Source of the DNA: Streptomyces griseoruber
GTDB lineage: Bacteria > Actinomycetota > Actinomycetes > Streptomycetales > Streptomycetaceae
Length of the DNA: 64,000 bases
NCBI RefSeq assembly: GCF_001514205.1
Contig: NZ_KQ948771.1
Location: 248,001 to 312,000, forward strand
Reading direction: 5' to 3'
How positions within the stretch are numbered: the stretch's first letter is position 1; each line of letters opens with the position of its first letter. Below, in pieces: positions 44,464-51,580 of this stretch. The position numbers and the translations under genes are program-made. Below the pieces are notes generated by a model that saw only the letters and a program-made list of their open reading frames with translations, had not been told where the DNA came from and did no database searches.

Positions 44464-45993
44464 TCAGCCGGTGGGCGTCCGTTCGTCCGTCCTCGCCGCC
44501 GCGTCCGCGAGGGCGGCCCGCGCGATGTTGCGGGCCATGCCGCTGAACACCACCGTGTGGAAGGGCGACACGCTCCACCAGTAGACGTGGCCGAGCAGCC
44601 CGCGCGGATGGAACAGGGCGCGCTGCCGGAACCGGGTGCGCCCGGAGTCGTCCGTCTCCGCGTACATCTCCAGCCACGCCAGACCCGGCAGCCGCATCTC
44701 CGCCCGCAGCCGCAGCAGCCGCCCCGGTTCGATCTCCTCGACCCGCCAGAAGTCCAGCGAGTCGCCCACCCGGAGCCGGGACGCGTCCCGGCGTCCCCGG
44801 CGCAGTCCCACCCCGCCCGCGAGCCGGTCCAGCCACCCCCGTACCGCCCAGGCGAGCGGGAAGGAGTACCAGCCGTTGTCGCCGCCGATGCCCTCGATCA
44901 CCCGCCACAACGAGTCCCGCGGGGCGTCCACGTCCAGCTCGCGGTGGTCGCAGTAGAGGCTTCCGCCGGCCCAGTCGGGGTCGGTGGGCAGCGGATCGCT
45001 GGGCGCCCCCGGCAGCGAGGCCGAGGACCAGCGGGTGGTCACCCGGGCCTCGCGCACCTGCTGCAGGGCGAGCCGGAGCGCCTCGTCGAAGCCGATCGGA
45101 TGACCCGGCGGATCCGGTACGTACCGGGCGATGTCGTGCTCACGGCACACCACCTCGTGCCGCAGCGACTCGGTGAGCGGCCGGGCGATCGACGCCGGCA
45201 CCGGGGTGACCAGTCCGACCCAGTGGCTGGACAGACCGGGGGAGAGCATCGGCACGGGCAGGATCAGCCGGTGCGGCAGCCCCGCGACGGCGGCGTAACG
45301 GGCCATCATGTCGCGGTACGTCAGGATGTCGGGGCCGCCGATGTCGAAGGCCCGGCTGACCTCGGGCGGCATCCGTGCGGCGCCGACCAGCGTGCGCAGC
45401 ACGTCCCGCACCGCGACCGGCTGGATCCGGGTGTGCACCCAGCTGGGGGTGACCATCACCGGCAGCCGCTCGGTCAGATAGCGCAGCATCTCGAAGGAGG
45501 CCGACCCCGAGCCGATGACGATCGCCGCCCGCAGCACGGCCGTGGGCACGCCGGAGCCGAGCAGGATGCGGCCGACCTCGGCGCGCGAGCGCAGATGCGG
45601 CGACAGCCGTTCCTCCGGGACGCCGTACGGGGTGAGTGCGCCCAGATAGACGAGCCGGTGCACTCCCGCGCCGTGCGCGGCCCTCCCGAAGATCCGCGCG
45701 GCCCGCCGGTCCGTCTCCTCGAAGCCCCCCCCGGCGCCCAGGGCGTGCACCAGGTAGTACGCGACGCCGACGCCCCGCATCGCCGCCGCGACGGACTCCG
45801 CGTCCGTGACGTCCCCGCGGACCACCTCCACCCGGCCCGCCCACGGATGGTCGCGCAGCCGTTCCGGCGAGCGGGCGAGGCAGCGCACCCGCAGGCCCGC
45901 CGCCAGCAGCTCCGGGACGAGCCGCCCGCCGATGTACCCCGTGGCTCCGGTCACCAGACACAGGGGTCCGGTGCCGAGGTCGTCTGCCGTCAT
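44464..45993 (-). CDS. SDR/NmrA-like NAD(P)-binding protein with DUF2867 domain
   Basis: ATG 45993 gives 509 residues; the upstream extension is a shadow of the divergent MarR gene. The N-terminal Rossmann domain begins LCLVTGATGYIGGRLVPELL and contains VVRGDVTDAESVAAAM and YYLVHALG. A C-terminal DUF2867-like START/lipocalin-type domain of about 180 residues includes RVGDSLDFWRVEEIEPGRLL, then EMRLPGLAWLEMYAE and GLLGHVYWWSVSPFH. The same fusion is regularly found beside photolyase genes in light-responsive operons, but its reaction is unknown. Tandem 17-bp repeats lie 39-72 bp upstream of its start. Confidence 0.85.
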   Translation of the reverse strand: MTADDLGTGPLCLVTGATGYIGGRLVPELLAAGLRVRCLARSPERLRDHPWAGRVEVVRGDVTDAESVAAAMRGVGVAYYLVHALGAGGGFEETDRRAARIFGRAAHGAGVHRLVYLGALTPYGVPEERLSPHLRSRAEVGRILLGSGVPTAVLRAAIVIGSGSASFEMLRYLTERLPVMVTPSWVHTRIQPVAVRDVLRTLVGAARMPPEVSRAFDIGGPDILTYRDMMARYAAVAGLPHRLILPVPMLSPGLSSHWVGLVTPVPASIARPLTESLRHEVVCREHDIARYVPDPPGHPIGFDEALRLALQQVREARVTTRWSSASLPGAPSDPLPTDPDWAGGSLYCDHRELDVDAPRDSLWRVIEGIGGDNGWYSFPLAWAVRGWLDRLAGGVGLRRGRRDASRLRVGDSLDFWRVEEIEPGRLLRLRAEMRLPGLAWLEMYAETDDSGRTRFRQRALFHPRGLLGHVYWWSVSPFHTVVFSGMARNIARAALADAAARTDERTPTG

Positions 45994-46031
45994 GAGCTGT
46001 CGGTCCTTCGCGTCCGGCCCCCCTGCCTGCC

Positions 46032-46065
46032 GTTCTCCTCCGCCTACCGCTTTCCTCCGTCTACC
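46032..46065 (-). repeat. two tandem 17-bp repeats upstream of SDR gene
   Basis: On the minus strand GGTAGACGGAGGAAAGC (46065-46049) is followed directly by GGTAGGCGGAGGAGAAC (46048-46032), 13 of 17 identical. A weaker third copy (GGCAGGCAGGGG) follows at about 46031-46015. The repeats sit in the 159-bp divergent region between the SDR and MarR genes. They could be iterated binding sites for the MerR or MarR protein. Confidence 0.6.
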
Positions 46066-46152
46066 CCTTCCCGCCGGAACACCGTCCCGGATGCGCAGCT
46101 CCCACCGGTGCCGCCCGATCGGCCGAGCGGGGCGGGCGACTAGGCTGACCGC

Positions 46153-46665
46153 GTGGCCACAGCGAACGATCAGGACCGGCAGCCGGCGGAGCGGCGACGG
46201 CCGTCCGGCGACCCCGGGGCGGGGACCGATCTGCACTCCTTCGCCGTGGCGCTGCGCCGGATGAACGGCGAGATCAACCGTCTGGTGCACGCGTTCGCCG
46301 GTGACCACGGACTGCACGCCACGGACGTCCAGGCGCTCGCGGCGATCCTCGACTCCGAGGAGCCGATGACACCGAAGCGGCTGCGTGAACACCTCGGGCT
46401 CACCTCCGGCGCCGTCACCGCGTGCGTGGACCGGCTGGAACGGGCCGGGCACATCCGCCGCGTCCGGGAGAGCGCCGACCGCAGGGTGGTGCACCTGTAC
46501 TACGCGGCCGACGCGCGGTCCGCGGCCCGCACCTACTTCCGGCCGCTCGCCGAGGCGACCGAGGCGGCCCGCGCCCGCTTCACCGAGGACGAACTCGTGG
46601 TGGTGGTGCGGTTCCTGACGGCGATGAACGAGGAACTCGGCACCACCGCACCGCACGGCCGCTGA
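46153..46665 (+). CDS. MarR-family transcriptional regulator
   Basis: GTG 46153 encodes 170 residues. After a variable 30-residue N-terminus comes the winged HTH: HGLHATDVQALAAIL, PMTPKRLREHLGLTSGAVTA, CVDRLERAGHIRRVRESADR and RVVHLYY. This is the usual MarR recognition helix and wing. It is upstream of and co-oriented with an MMPL transporter, with a palindrome between them, so it probably represses the transporter until a ligand binds. It is divergent from the SDR gene. Confidence 0.88.
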   Translation: MATANDQDRQPAERRRPSGDPGAGTDLHSFAVALRRMNGEINRLVHAFAGDHGLHATDVQALAAILDSEEPMTPKRLREHLGLTSGAVTACVDRLERAGHIRRVRESADRRVVHLYYAADARSAARTYFRPLAEATEAARARFTEDELVVVVRFLTAMNEELGTTAPHGR

Positions 46666-46693
46666 GCCGGGTTAGGATCCCCGGGAAAACTGA

Positions 46694-46706
46694 CTCAATC
46701 ATTGAG
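46694..46706. promoter_or_regulatory. MarR-type operator before MMPL gene
   Basis: CTCAATCATTGAG is a perfect inverted repeat, arms CTCAAT/ATTGAG around one base. It sits in an unusually AT-rich stretch (46688-46732), 38 bp before ATG 46744 and 28 bp after the marR stop. Size and symmetry fit a MarR dimer. Confidence 0.6.
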
Positions 46707-46743
46707 ATTGTTCATCGCTGAGATTTCTGGAGCCCGGAGCCCC

Positions 46744-48888
46744 ATGTCCTCCCCATCCCGACGAGCCCGGCGGCTCGTCCCGCTACTCCTGATCGCCGTC
46801 TGGCTCGCCGTCGGCGGCATCCTCGGCCCCTACGCGGGACGCCTCGGCGAGGTGGCCACCAACGACCAGGCCGCGTTCCTGCCGCGCAGCGCCGAGTCCA
46901 CCGAGGTCGTCGACGCCCAGCGGGCCTTCCGCCAGGACGAGACGCTCCCGGCCGTCGTGGTGTGGACGGGCTCCGGCCTCGCGGACCGGCGCGCCGCGGC
47001 CGACCGGGCCCTCGCCTCCCTCACCGGTACCCCCGGGGTGCGGGGCCGGATCTCCCCGGCCGTCCTCGCCCGGGACGGCGCCGCCCTCCAGGCCGTGGTC
47101 CCGCTCCGCCCCGACCTCGGCGACGGACTCGCCGCCGCCCTCGACCGGATCCGAGCCGCCGCCGGGCGCGTCCCCGGCTCCACCGTCCACCTGGCGGGCC
47201 CCGCCGCGAGCCAGGCGGACCTCTCCGACGCCTTCGCCGGCATCGACGGACTGCTGCTCGCCGTCGCCCTGCTCACCGTCCTGGTCATCCTGCTGCTGGT
47301 CTACCGCAGCGTCCTGCTCCCGCTGGTGATCATCCTCGGCGCGGTCTTCGCGCTGGGTCTCGCCTGCGCGGTCGTGTACGTCCTCGCCGACCACGACGTG
47401 GTCCGGGTCGACGGACAGGTCCAGGGCATCCTGTCGATCCTCGTCATCGGCGCCGCCACCGACTACGCCCTGCTGCTGGCCGCCCGCTTCCGGGAGGAAC
47501 TCGCGCTGGGCGGCGACCGCTTCACGGCGGTGCGGGCCGCACTGCGGCAGTCCTGGGGCGCCGTCGTCGCGAGCGCCGCGACCGTCGCGCTCGGCCTGCT
47601 CGCCCTGCTGCTCAGCGACCTCACCAACAACCGGGCGCTCGGACCGGTCGGTGCCGTCGGCATCGGCTGCGCCGTCCTGTCCTCGCTCACCTTCCTGCCC
47701 GCCGTCCTCGTCGTCCTGGGCCGCGCCGCGTACTGGCCGGCCAGGCCCAAGGCCGTCACCGCCGAACCCGGGGCGGAGGAAGGAGCCGCGGGGCAGGGCG
47801 TGTGGGGCCGGGTGGCCGGGCTCGTCGACCGGCGGCCGCGCCGGGTCTGGGCCGCGACCCTCGCCGTACTGCTGGCCGGCGCCGCCTTCGCGCCGGTGCT
47901 CGACTCCCGGGGCGTCCCCCTCGACGAGACCTTCGTGAACGCCGCACCTTCCGTCGCCGCCCAGAAGACCCTGAGCGAGCACTTCCCCGGCGGCGCCGGC
48001 AATCCCACCGTGGTCGTCGCGGACGCGGACCGCCTGGAGCGGGTGCTCACCGTGGCCCGCGCCACCGACGGCGTCGCCTCGGCGGCGGCCGGGACCGCGA
48101 GCGGACGCCCCGGCGGCTCCCCGCTGGTCGTCGGCGGACGCGTCCAGATCGACGTCACCCTGGCCTCGGCCGCGGACAGCGACGACGCCCGGCGGACCGT
48201 GGCCCGTCTGCGCACCGCCCTGCACGCCGTTCCCGGTGCCGACGCCCTCGTCGGCGGCTACACCGCCCAGCGCTACGACACACTGCGCACCGCCGAACGC
48301 GACCGCACGCTCATCGTCCCCGTGGTCCTCGCCCTCATCCTCCTCGTCCTGACCGGGCTGTTGCGGTCCCTGCTGCTGCCCGCCCTGCTGGTCGCCACGG
48401 TCGCCCTGAACCTCTTCGCCACGCTGGGCGTCTCCGCGCTCGTCTTCCGGTACGTGTTCGGTTTCACCGGCACCGACCCGTCCGTGCCGCTCTACGGCTT
48501 CGTGTTCCTGGTGGCGCTGGGTGTCGACTACAACATCTTCCTCATGTCCCGGGTCCGCGAGGAGTCCCTCGTGCACGGTGTGCGCCGGGGCGTCCTGCGC
48601 GGCCTGGTGAGCACGGGCGGGGTCATCACCTCGGCGGGCGTGGTGCTCGCCGCGACGTTCGCCGCGCTCGGCGTCATCCCTCTGGCCTTCCTCGCCCAGA
48701 TCGCGTTCATCGTGGCCTTCGGCGTGCTCCTCGACACCCTCGTGGTGCGCTCCCTGCTGGTGCCCGCGCTGGTCCTGGACATCGGACCGCGCGCCTGGTG
48801 GCCGAGCCGTCCGGCAGGGGACCACCGGGCCACGGCCGACGACACCGCCCGGCCCGCGGCGGAGGAGGCCCCCGTGCCCTCGGCGTGA
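46744..48888 (+). CDS. MMPL-family RND transporter
   Basis: ATG 46744 follows CCCGGAG and gives 714 residues with about 11-12 hydrophobic helices in the MMPL layout. One N-terminal helix (RLVPLLLIAVWLAVGGILG) precedes an extracytoplasmic loop and a five-helix bundle containing GAATDYALLLAARFREEL. The second half repeats this pattern, with GVDYNIFLMSRVREESLVHG. The two GxxxDY motifs are the proton-relay signatures of MmpL proteins. It probably exports a lipid or drug under control of the MarR gene upstream. Confidence 0.9.
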   Translation: MSSPSRRARRLVPLLLIAVWLAVGGILGPYAGRLGEVATNDQAAFLPRSAESTEVVDAQRAFRQDETLPAVVVWTGSGLADRRAAADRALASLTGTPGVRGRISPAVLARDGAALQAVVPLRPDLGDGLAAALDRIRAAAGRVPGSTVHLAGPAASQADLSDAFAGIDGLLLAVALLTVLVILLLVYRSVLLPLVIILGAVFALGLACAVVYVLADHDVVRVDGQVQGILSILVIGAATDYALLLAARFREELALGGDRFTAVRAALRQSWGAVVASAATVALGLLALLLSDLTNNRALGPVGAVGIGCAVLSSLTFLPAVLVVLGRAAYWPARPKAVTAEPGAEEGAAGQGVWGRVAGLVDRRPRRVWAATLAVLLAGAAFAPVLDSRGVPLDETFVNAAPSVAAQKTLSEHFPGGAGNPTVVVADADRLERVLTVARATDGVASAAAGTASGRPGGSPLVVGGRVQIDVTLASAADSDDARRTVARLRTALHAVPGADALVGGYTAQRYDTLRTAERDRTLIVPVVLALILLVLTGLLRSLLLPALLVATVALNLFATLGVSALVFRYVFGFTGTDPSVPLYGFVFLVALGVDYNIFLMSRVREESLVHGVRRGVLRGLVSTGGVITSAGVVLAATFAALGVIPLAFLAQIAFIVAFGVLLDTLVVRSLLVPALVLDIGPRAWWPSRPAGDHRATADDTARPAAEEAPVPSA

Positions 48889-48962
48889 ACATGCCCGCCG
48901 CGATCCGGGGCAGACGCACCGTAGTCGTCCCCCACGGGCCCCGAGCCGGAGGTGTCTGCCCC

Positions 48963-49139
48963 ATGCGCGCGACGGTGCTGGAACGCTTTCCCGCGGGAGC
49001 GCCCCGCGGCTCCTGGCCGGCCGAGGAATGCGCGGCGAGACTGCGCGCCGAGGGCCGCCCCGCGACCGTCGTCATGGACCTGAAGTCCGACGCGTTCCTC
49101 GTCGTCGTCCCGGCGCGCGACGAGGAGTGCGGGACATGA
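48963..49139 (+). CDS. small conserved-looking hypothetical protein
   Basis: ATG 48963 follows CCGGAGG at nine bases and encodes 58 residues: MRATVLERFPAGAPRGSWPA, then EECAARLRAEGRPATVVMDL and SDAFLVVVPARDEE. Codon use is typical for the window and the ribosome site is good. The alternating pattern suggests a small beta-alpha-beta fold. No family is recognised. It lies 74 bp after the MMPL stop and could be co-transcribed. Confidence 0.6.
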   Translation: MRATVLERFPAGAPRGSWPAEECAARLRAEGRPATVVMDLKSDAFLVVVPARDEECGT

Positions 49140-49256
49140 CCCGACCGCATGCCGGTACCGAGAGAATGCGGTTCCATTCCATGGCCGTTGAAGGGTTTCC
49201 CGGTCACGCCTTCGTGAAATCCCATGGTCCGCGATACGAGACCGGTCGGGTTTTCC

Positions 49257-49286
49257 TTGACTGCCGTCGCCGGCGACTGTCACGAT
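49257..49286 (+). promoter_or_regulatory. promoter for ssu leader (TTGACT-N18-CACGAT)
   Basis: TTGACT (49257-49262) and CACGAT (49281-49286) are separated by 18 bases, a good housekeeping-type promoter. Transcription would begin at about 49293-49294, which coincides with the first base of the leader ORF's ATG. The mRNA therefore appears leaderless. Confidence 0.6.
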
Positions 49287-49293
49287 CTACGGC

Positions 49294-49377
49294 ATGAAGA
49301 TGCGACTGGACCTCACGCGGCGACGCCACGTCGACCTCGCGCGCGTCTCCAGCGCCTCCTGTCGCGCCGCGGCCTGA
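49294..49377 (+). CDS. short Cys/Ser leader peptide upstream of sulfonate genes
   Basis: The 27-codon ORF starts MKMRLDLTRR and contains RHVDLARVSSASCR before three Ala residues and a TGA. This motif (HVDLxRxxSAxCR) matches the short putative leader peptides found before sulfur-assimilation operons in Streptomyces. There is no Shine-Dalgarno; the promoter places the transcript start at the ATG. Ribosome progress over the Ser-Ser-Ala-Ser-Cys codons could sense cysteine supply and control the downstream hairpin and ssu genes, as shown for cysteine-containing leaderless ORFs in mycobacteria. It is below common ORF length cutoffs. Confidence 0.75.
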   Translation: MKMRLDLTRRRHVDLARVSSASCRAAA

Positions 49378-49702
49378 TCCCCCTTCCCCGAGATCCGTCG
49401 CGCTTTCCCTCTTTCCCCGTCTCAATTCGCTCTGCCCGCACAGTCCGTGCGTCCTGCACGGGCCTCCGGGCTGCCTGAATTCGGCGTGCCCGAAAACATT
49501 CCGCCCGAAAACATTCCGCCCCAGGAGTTCCGCATCCCTGCCGCGCCCCTGGGAATTCGCCTGTCGGGTTTCAGAGCGACGAGGTACGCCCGTCACCGCC
49601 GAAGCCGGCCGCAGGGCGCTGGAGGGCCGACTCCCCGAGCCGGCGCCCGAGTCCGGGACCGGTCCCCGTCTGAAACCCCTCGCCCGCTCCGAAAGAGGAC
49701 CC
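49378..49702 (+). promoter_or_regulatory. structured leader region before ssuE
   Basis: The 325-base gap between the leader peptide and ssuE has no gene. It is pyrimidine-rich near the start, then has a compact hairpin CCGTGC-N5-GCACGG at 49445-49461. A tandem duplication of CCCGAAAACATTCCG follows at 49489-49518. A ribosome site GAAAGAGGA precedes ssuE. The layout is compatible with translational attenuation. Confidence 0.5.
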
Positions 49703-50257
49703 ATGGCCACCGTCCTGTCCGTCTCCGGCAGCCCTTCCGCCTCCTCCCGCACCGGCCGCCTGCTGCGCCACCTCGACCAGCGGCTCACCGCCCAGGGCCA
49801 TGAGGTGATCCCGCTCGACGTGCGGACGATCCCCGCCGAGGCACTGCTCGGTGCGGACTTCCGCCACCCGGCGATCGTCGAGGCCACCGAGCTGTTCGCC
49901 CGCGCCGACGGCGTGGTCGTCGGCACCCCCGTCTACAAGGCGTCGTACTCCGGTGTCCTCAAGGCGCTGCTCGACCTGCTCCCGCAGTACGCGCTCACCG
50001 GGAAGACCGTCCTGCCGCTGGCCACCGGCGGCTCCACCGCCCATGTCCTGGCCCTCGACTACGCGCTGCGGCCCGTCCTGAACTCCATGGGCGCCGCGCA
50101 CATCGTGCAGGGCTGGTTCACCCTCGACAAGGACATCACCGCCCACGAGGACGGCACGGTCACCGTCGCCCCGGCCACCGCCGAGGCGCTCGGCCAGGTC
50201 GTCGACCAGTTCTCGGCCGCCCTCGGCCGCACCCCGTACCTGGCCGCGGCGAGCTGA
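49703..50257 (+). CDS. ssuE: NADPH-dependent FMN reductase
   Basis: The 184-residue product is a flavodoxin-like FMN reductase: VLSVSGSPSASSRTG (FMN phosphate loop), VVGTPVYKASYSGVLKALLD (the conserved SsuE tetramer/pi-helix region) and LPLATGGSTAHVLALDYAL. It supplies FMNH2 to the alkanesulfonate monooxygenase encoded 99 bp downstream. ATG 49703 follows GAAAGAGGA. The pair forms the minimal two-component desulfonation system. The ABC transporter genes ssuACB are not in this window. Confidence 0.92.
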   Translation: MATVLSVSGSPSASSRTGRLLRHLDQRLTAQGHEVIPLDVRTIPAEALLGADFRHPAIVEATELFARADGVVVGTPVYKASYSGVLKALLDLLPQYALTGKTVLPLATGGSTAHVLALDYALRPVLNSMGAAHIVQGWFTLDKDITAHEDGTVTVAPATAEALGQVVDQFSAALGRTPYLAAAS

Positions 50258-50355
50258 CCACGGCCGCGGCGCCCCGGCCGCCGCGTCACGGACTCCTCCA
50301 GCGGCTTCCCCCCGGGCACCTGCGACTCGGCGGCACTCTCGATCGGAGACCCCAC

Positions 50356-51495
50356 GTGTCCCTCACCTTCCACTGGTTCCTGCCCACCAACGGCGACAGC
50401 CGGCATGTCGTCGGCGGCGGTCACGGCACCCCGGCCACCGCCTCGGGACGGGACCGGCCGCCGACGGTCGCCTACCTGAGCCAGATCGCGCGCGCCGCCG
50501 AGGACCTGGGCTTCGTGGGCGCGCTCACCCCGACCGGAGCCTGGTGCGAGGACGCGTGGCTGACCACGGCCATGGTCAGCCGGCACACCGAGCGGCTGAA
50601 GTTCCTCGTCGCCTTCCGGCCCGGGTTCGTCTCGCCGACGCTCGCCGCGCAGATGGCGTCCACCTTCCAGCGCCAGAGCGGGGGGCGGCTGCTCCTGAAC
50701 GTGGTGACCGGCGGCGAGAGCCATGAACAGCGGGCCTACGGCGACTTCCTCGACAAGGACGACCGGTACCGCCGTACCGGTGAATTCCTGGAGATCGTCC
50801 GGGGGTTGTGGGACGGCAGGACCGTCGACCTGGACGGCGGGCACCTGCGGGTGGCGGACGCGCGGCTGGCCCGGGTGCCGGACCCCGTCCCCGAGGTGTA
50901 CTTCGGGGGCTCCTCGCCCCTCGCCGGGGAGATCGCCGCGCGGCACGCGGACGTGTACCTCACCTGGGGCGAGCCGCCCGCCCAGGTCGCCGGGAAGATC
51001 GCCTGGATCAAGGGGCTCGCGGCGGCGGAAGGGCGTGCTCCGCGGTTCGGCATCCGGCTGCACGTCATCACCCGGGACACCGCCGAGGCGGCCTGGGCGG
51101 AGGCGAACCGGCTGCTCGACGGGTTCGATCCCGAGACCGTGAGGTCCGTCCAGGCCGGGCTCGGGCGCAGTGAGTCCGAGGGACAGCGGCGGATGCTCGC
51201 CCTGCACGGCGGCAGCCGCGACGGGCTGGAGATCCATCCCAACCTGTGGGCCGGGATCGGGCTGGTGCGGGGTGGCGCGGGGACCGCGCTGGTGGGGAGC
51301 CACGCGGAGGTGGCCGAGCGGATCAAGGAGTATGCGGCGCTGGGGATCTCGGAGTTCGTGCTGTCCGGGTACCCGCATCTCGAGGAGGCGTACTGGTTCG
51401 GGGAGGGGGTGCTGCCGCTGCTCGCCGGAGAAGGGGTGTGGCAGCACCCTTCGGAGCAGCGGGTGAACTCCGTTCAGGTGCCGTTCGCGGGCTGA
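50356..51495 (+). CDS. ssuD: FMNH2-dependent alkanesulfonate monooxygenase
   Basis: GTG 50356 gives 379 residues, the usual SsuD length. The luciferase-like TIM barrel shows the N-terminal FHWFLPTNGDSRHVVGG, then AAEDLGFVGALTPTGAWCED with the active-site Cys, FLVAFRPGFVSPTLAAQMAS, NVVTGGESHEQRAYGDFLDK with the catalytic region, and VYFGGSSPLAGEIAARHADV. The end is SGYPHLEEAYWFGEGVLPLL. It cleaves alkanesulfonates to aldehyde and sulfite under sulfur limitation. It is probably co-transcribed with ssuE and controlled through the leader peptide at 49294. Confidence 0.93.
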   Translation: MSLTFHWFLPTNGDSRHVVGGGHGTPATASGRDRPPTVAYLSQIARAAEDLGFVGALTPTGAWCEDAWLTTAMVSRHTERLKFLVAFRPGFVSPTLAAQMASTFQRQSGGRLLLNVVTGGESHEQRAYGDFLDKDDRYRRTGEFLEIVRGLWDGRTVDLDGGHLRVADARLARVPDPVPEVYFGGSSPLAGEIAARHADVYLTWGEPPAQVAGKIAWIKGLAAAEGRAPRFGIRLHVITRDTAEAAWAEANRLLDGFDPETVRSVQAGLGRSESEGQRRMLALHGGSRDGLEIHPNLWAGIGLVRGGAGTALVGSHAEVAERIKEYAALGISEFVLSGYPHLEEAYWFGEGVLPLLAGEGVWQHPSEQRVNSVQVPFAG

Positions 51496-51522
51496 GACGG
51501 GTGTCCGGAGTGCGTGGACGAG

Positions 51523-51577
51523 TGTGGGTGTGGGTGCGGGTGCGGGTGCGTGGTGGCTTGTCGCGCAGTTCCCCGCG
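51523..51577. repeat. GTGGGT-type simple repeat plus dispersed CGCAGTTCCCCGCG core
   Basis: A run of GTGGGT and GCGGGT hexamers (51523-51548) is followed by TGTCGCGCAGTTCCCCGCGC. The core GCGCAGTTCCCCGC (51564-51577) also occurs, inverted and slightly altered, at 19872-19890, again beside short tandem repeats. It lies between the convergent ssuD and acyl-CoA-dehydrogenase-like genes and may act as a terminator region. Confidence 0.55.
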
Positions 51578-51580
51578 CCC

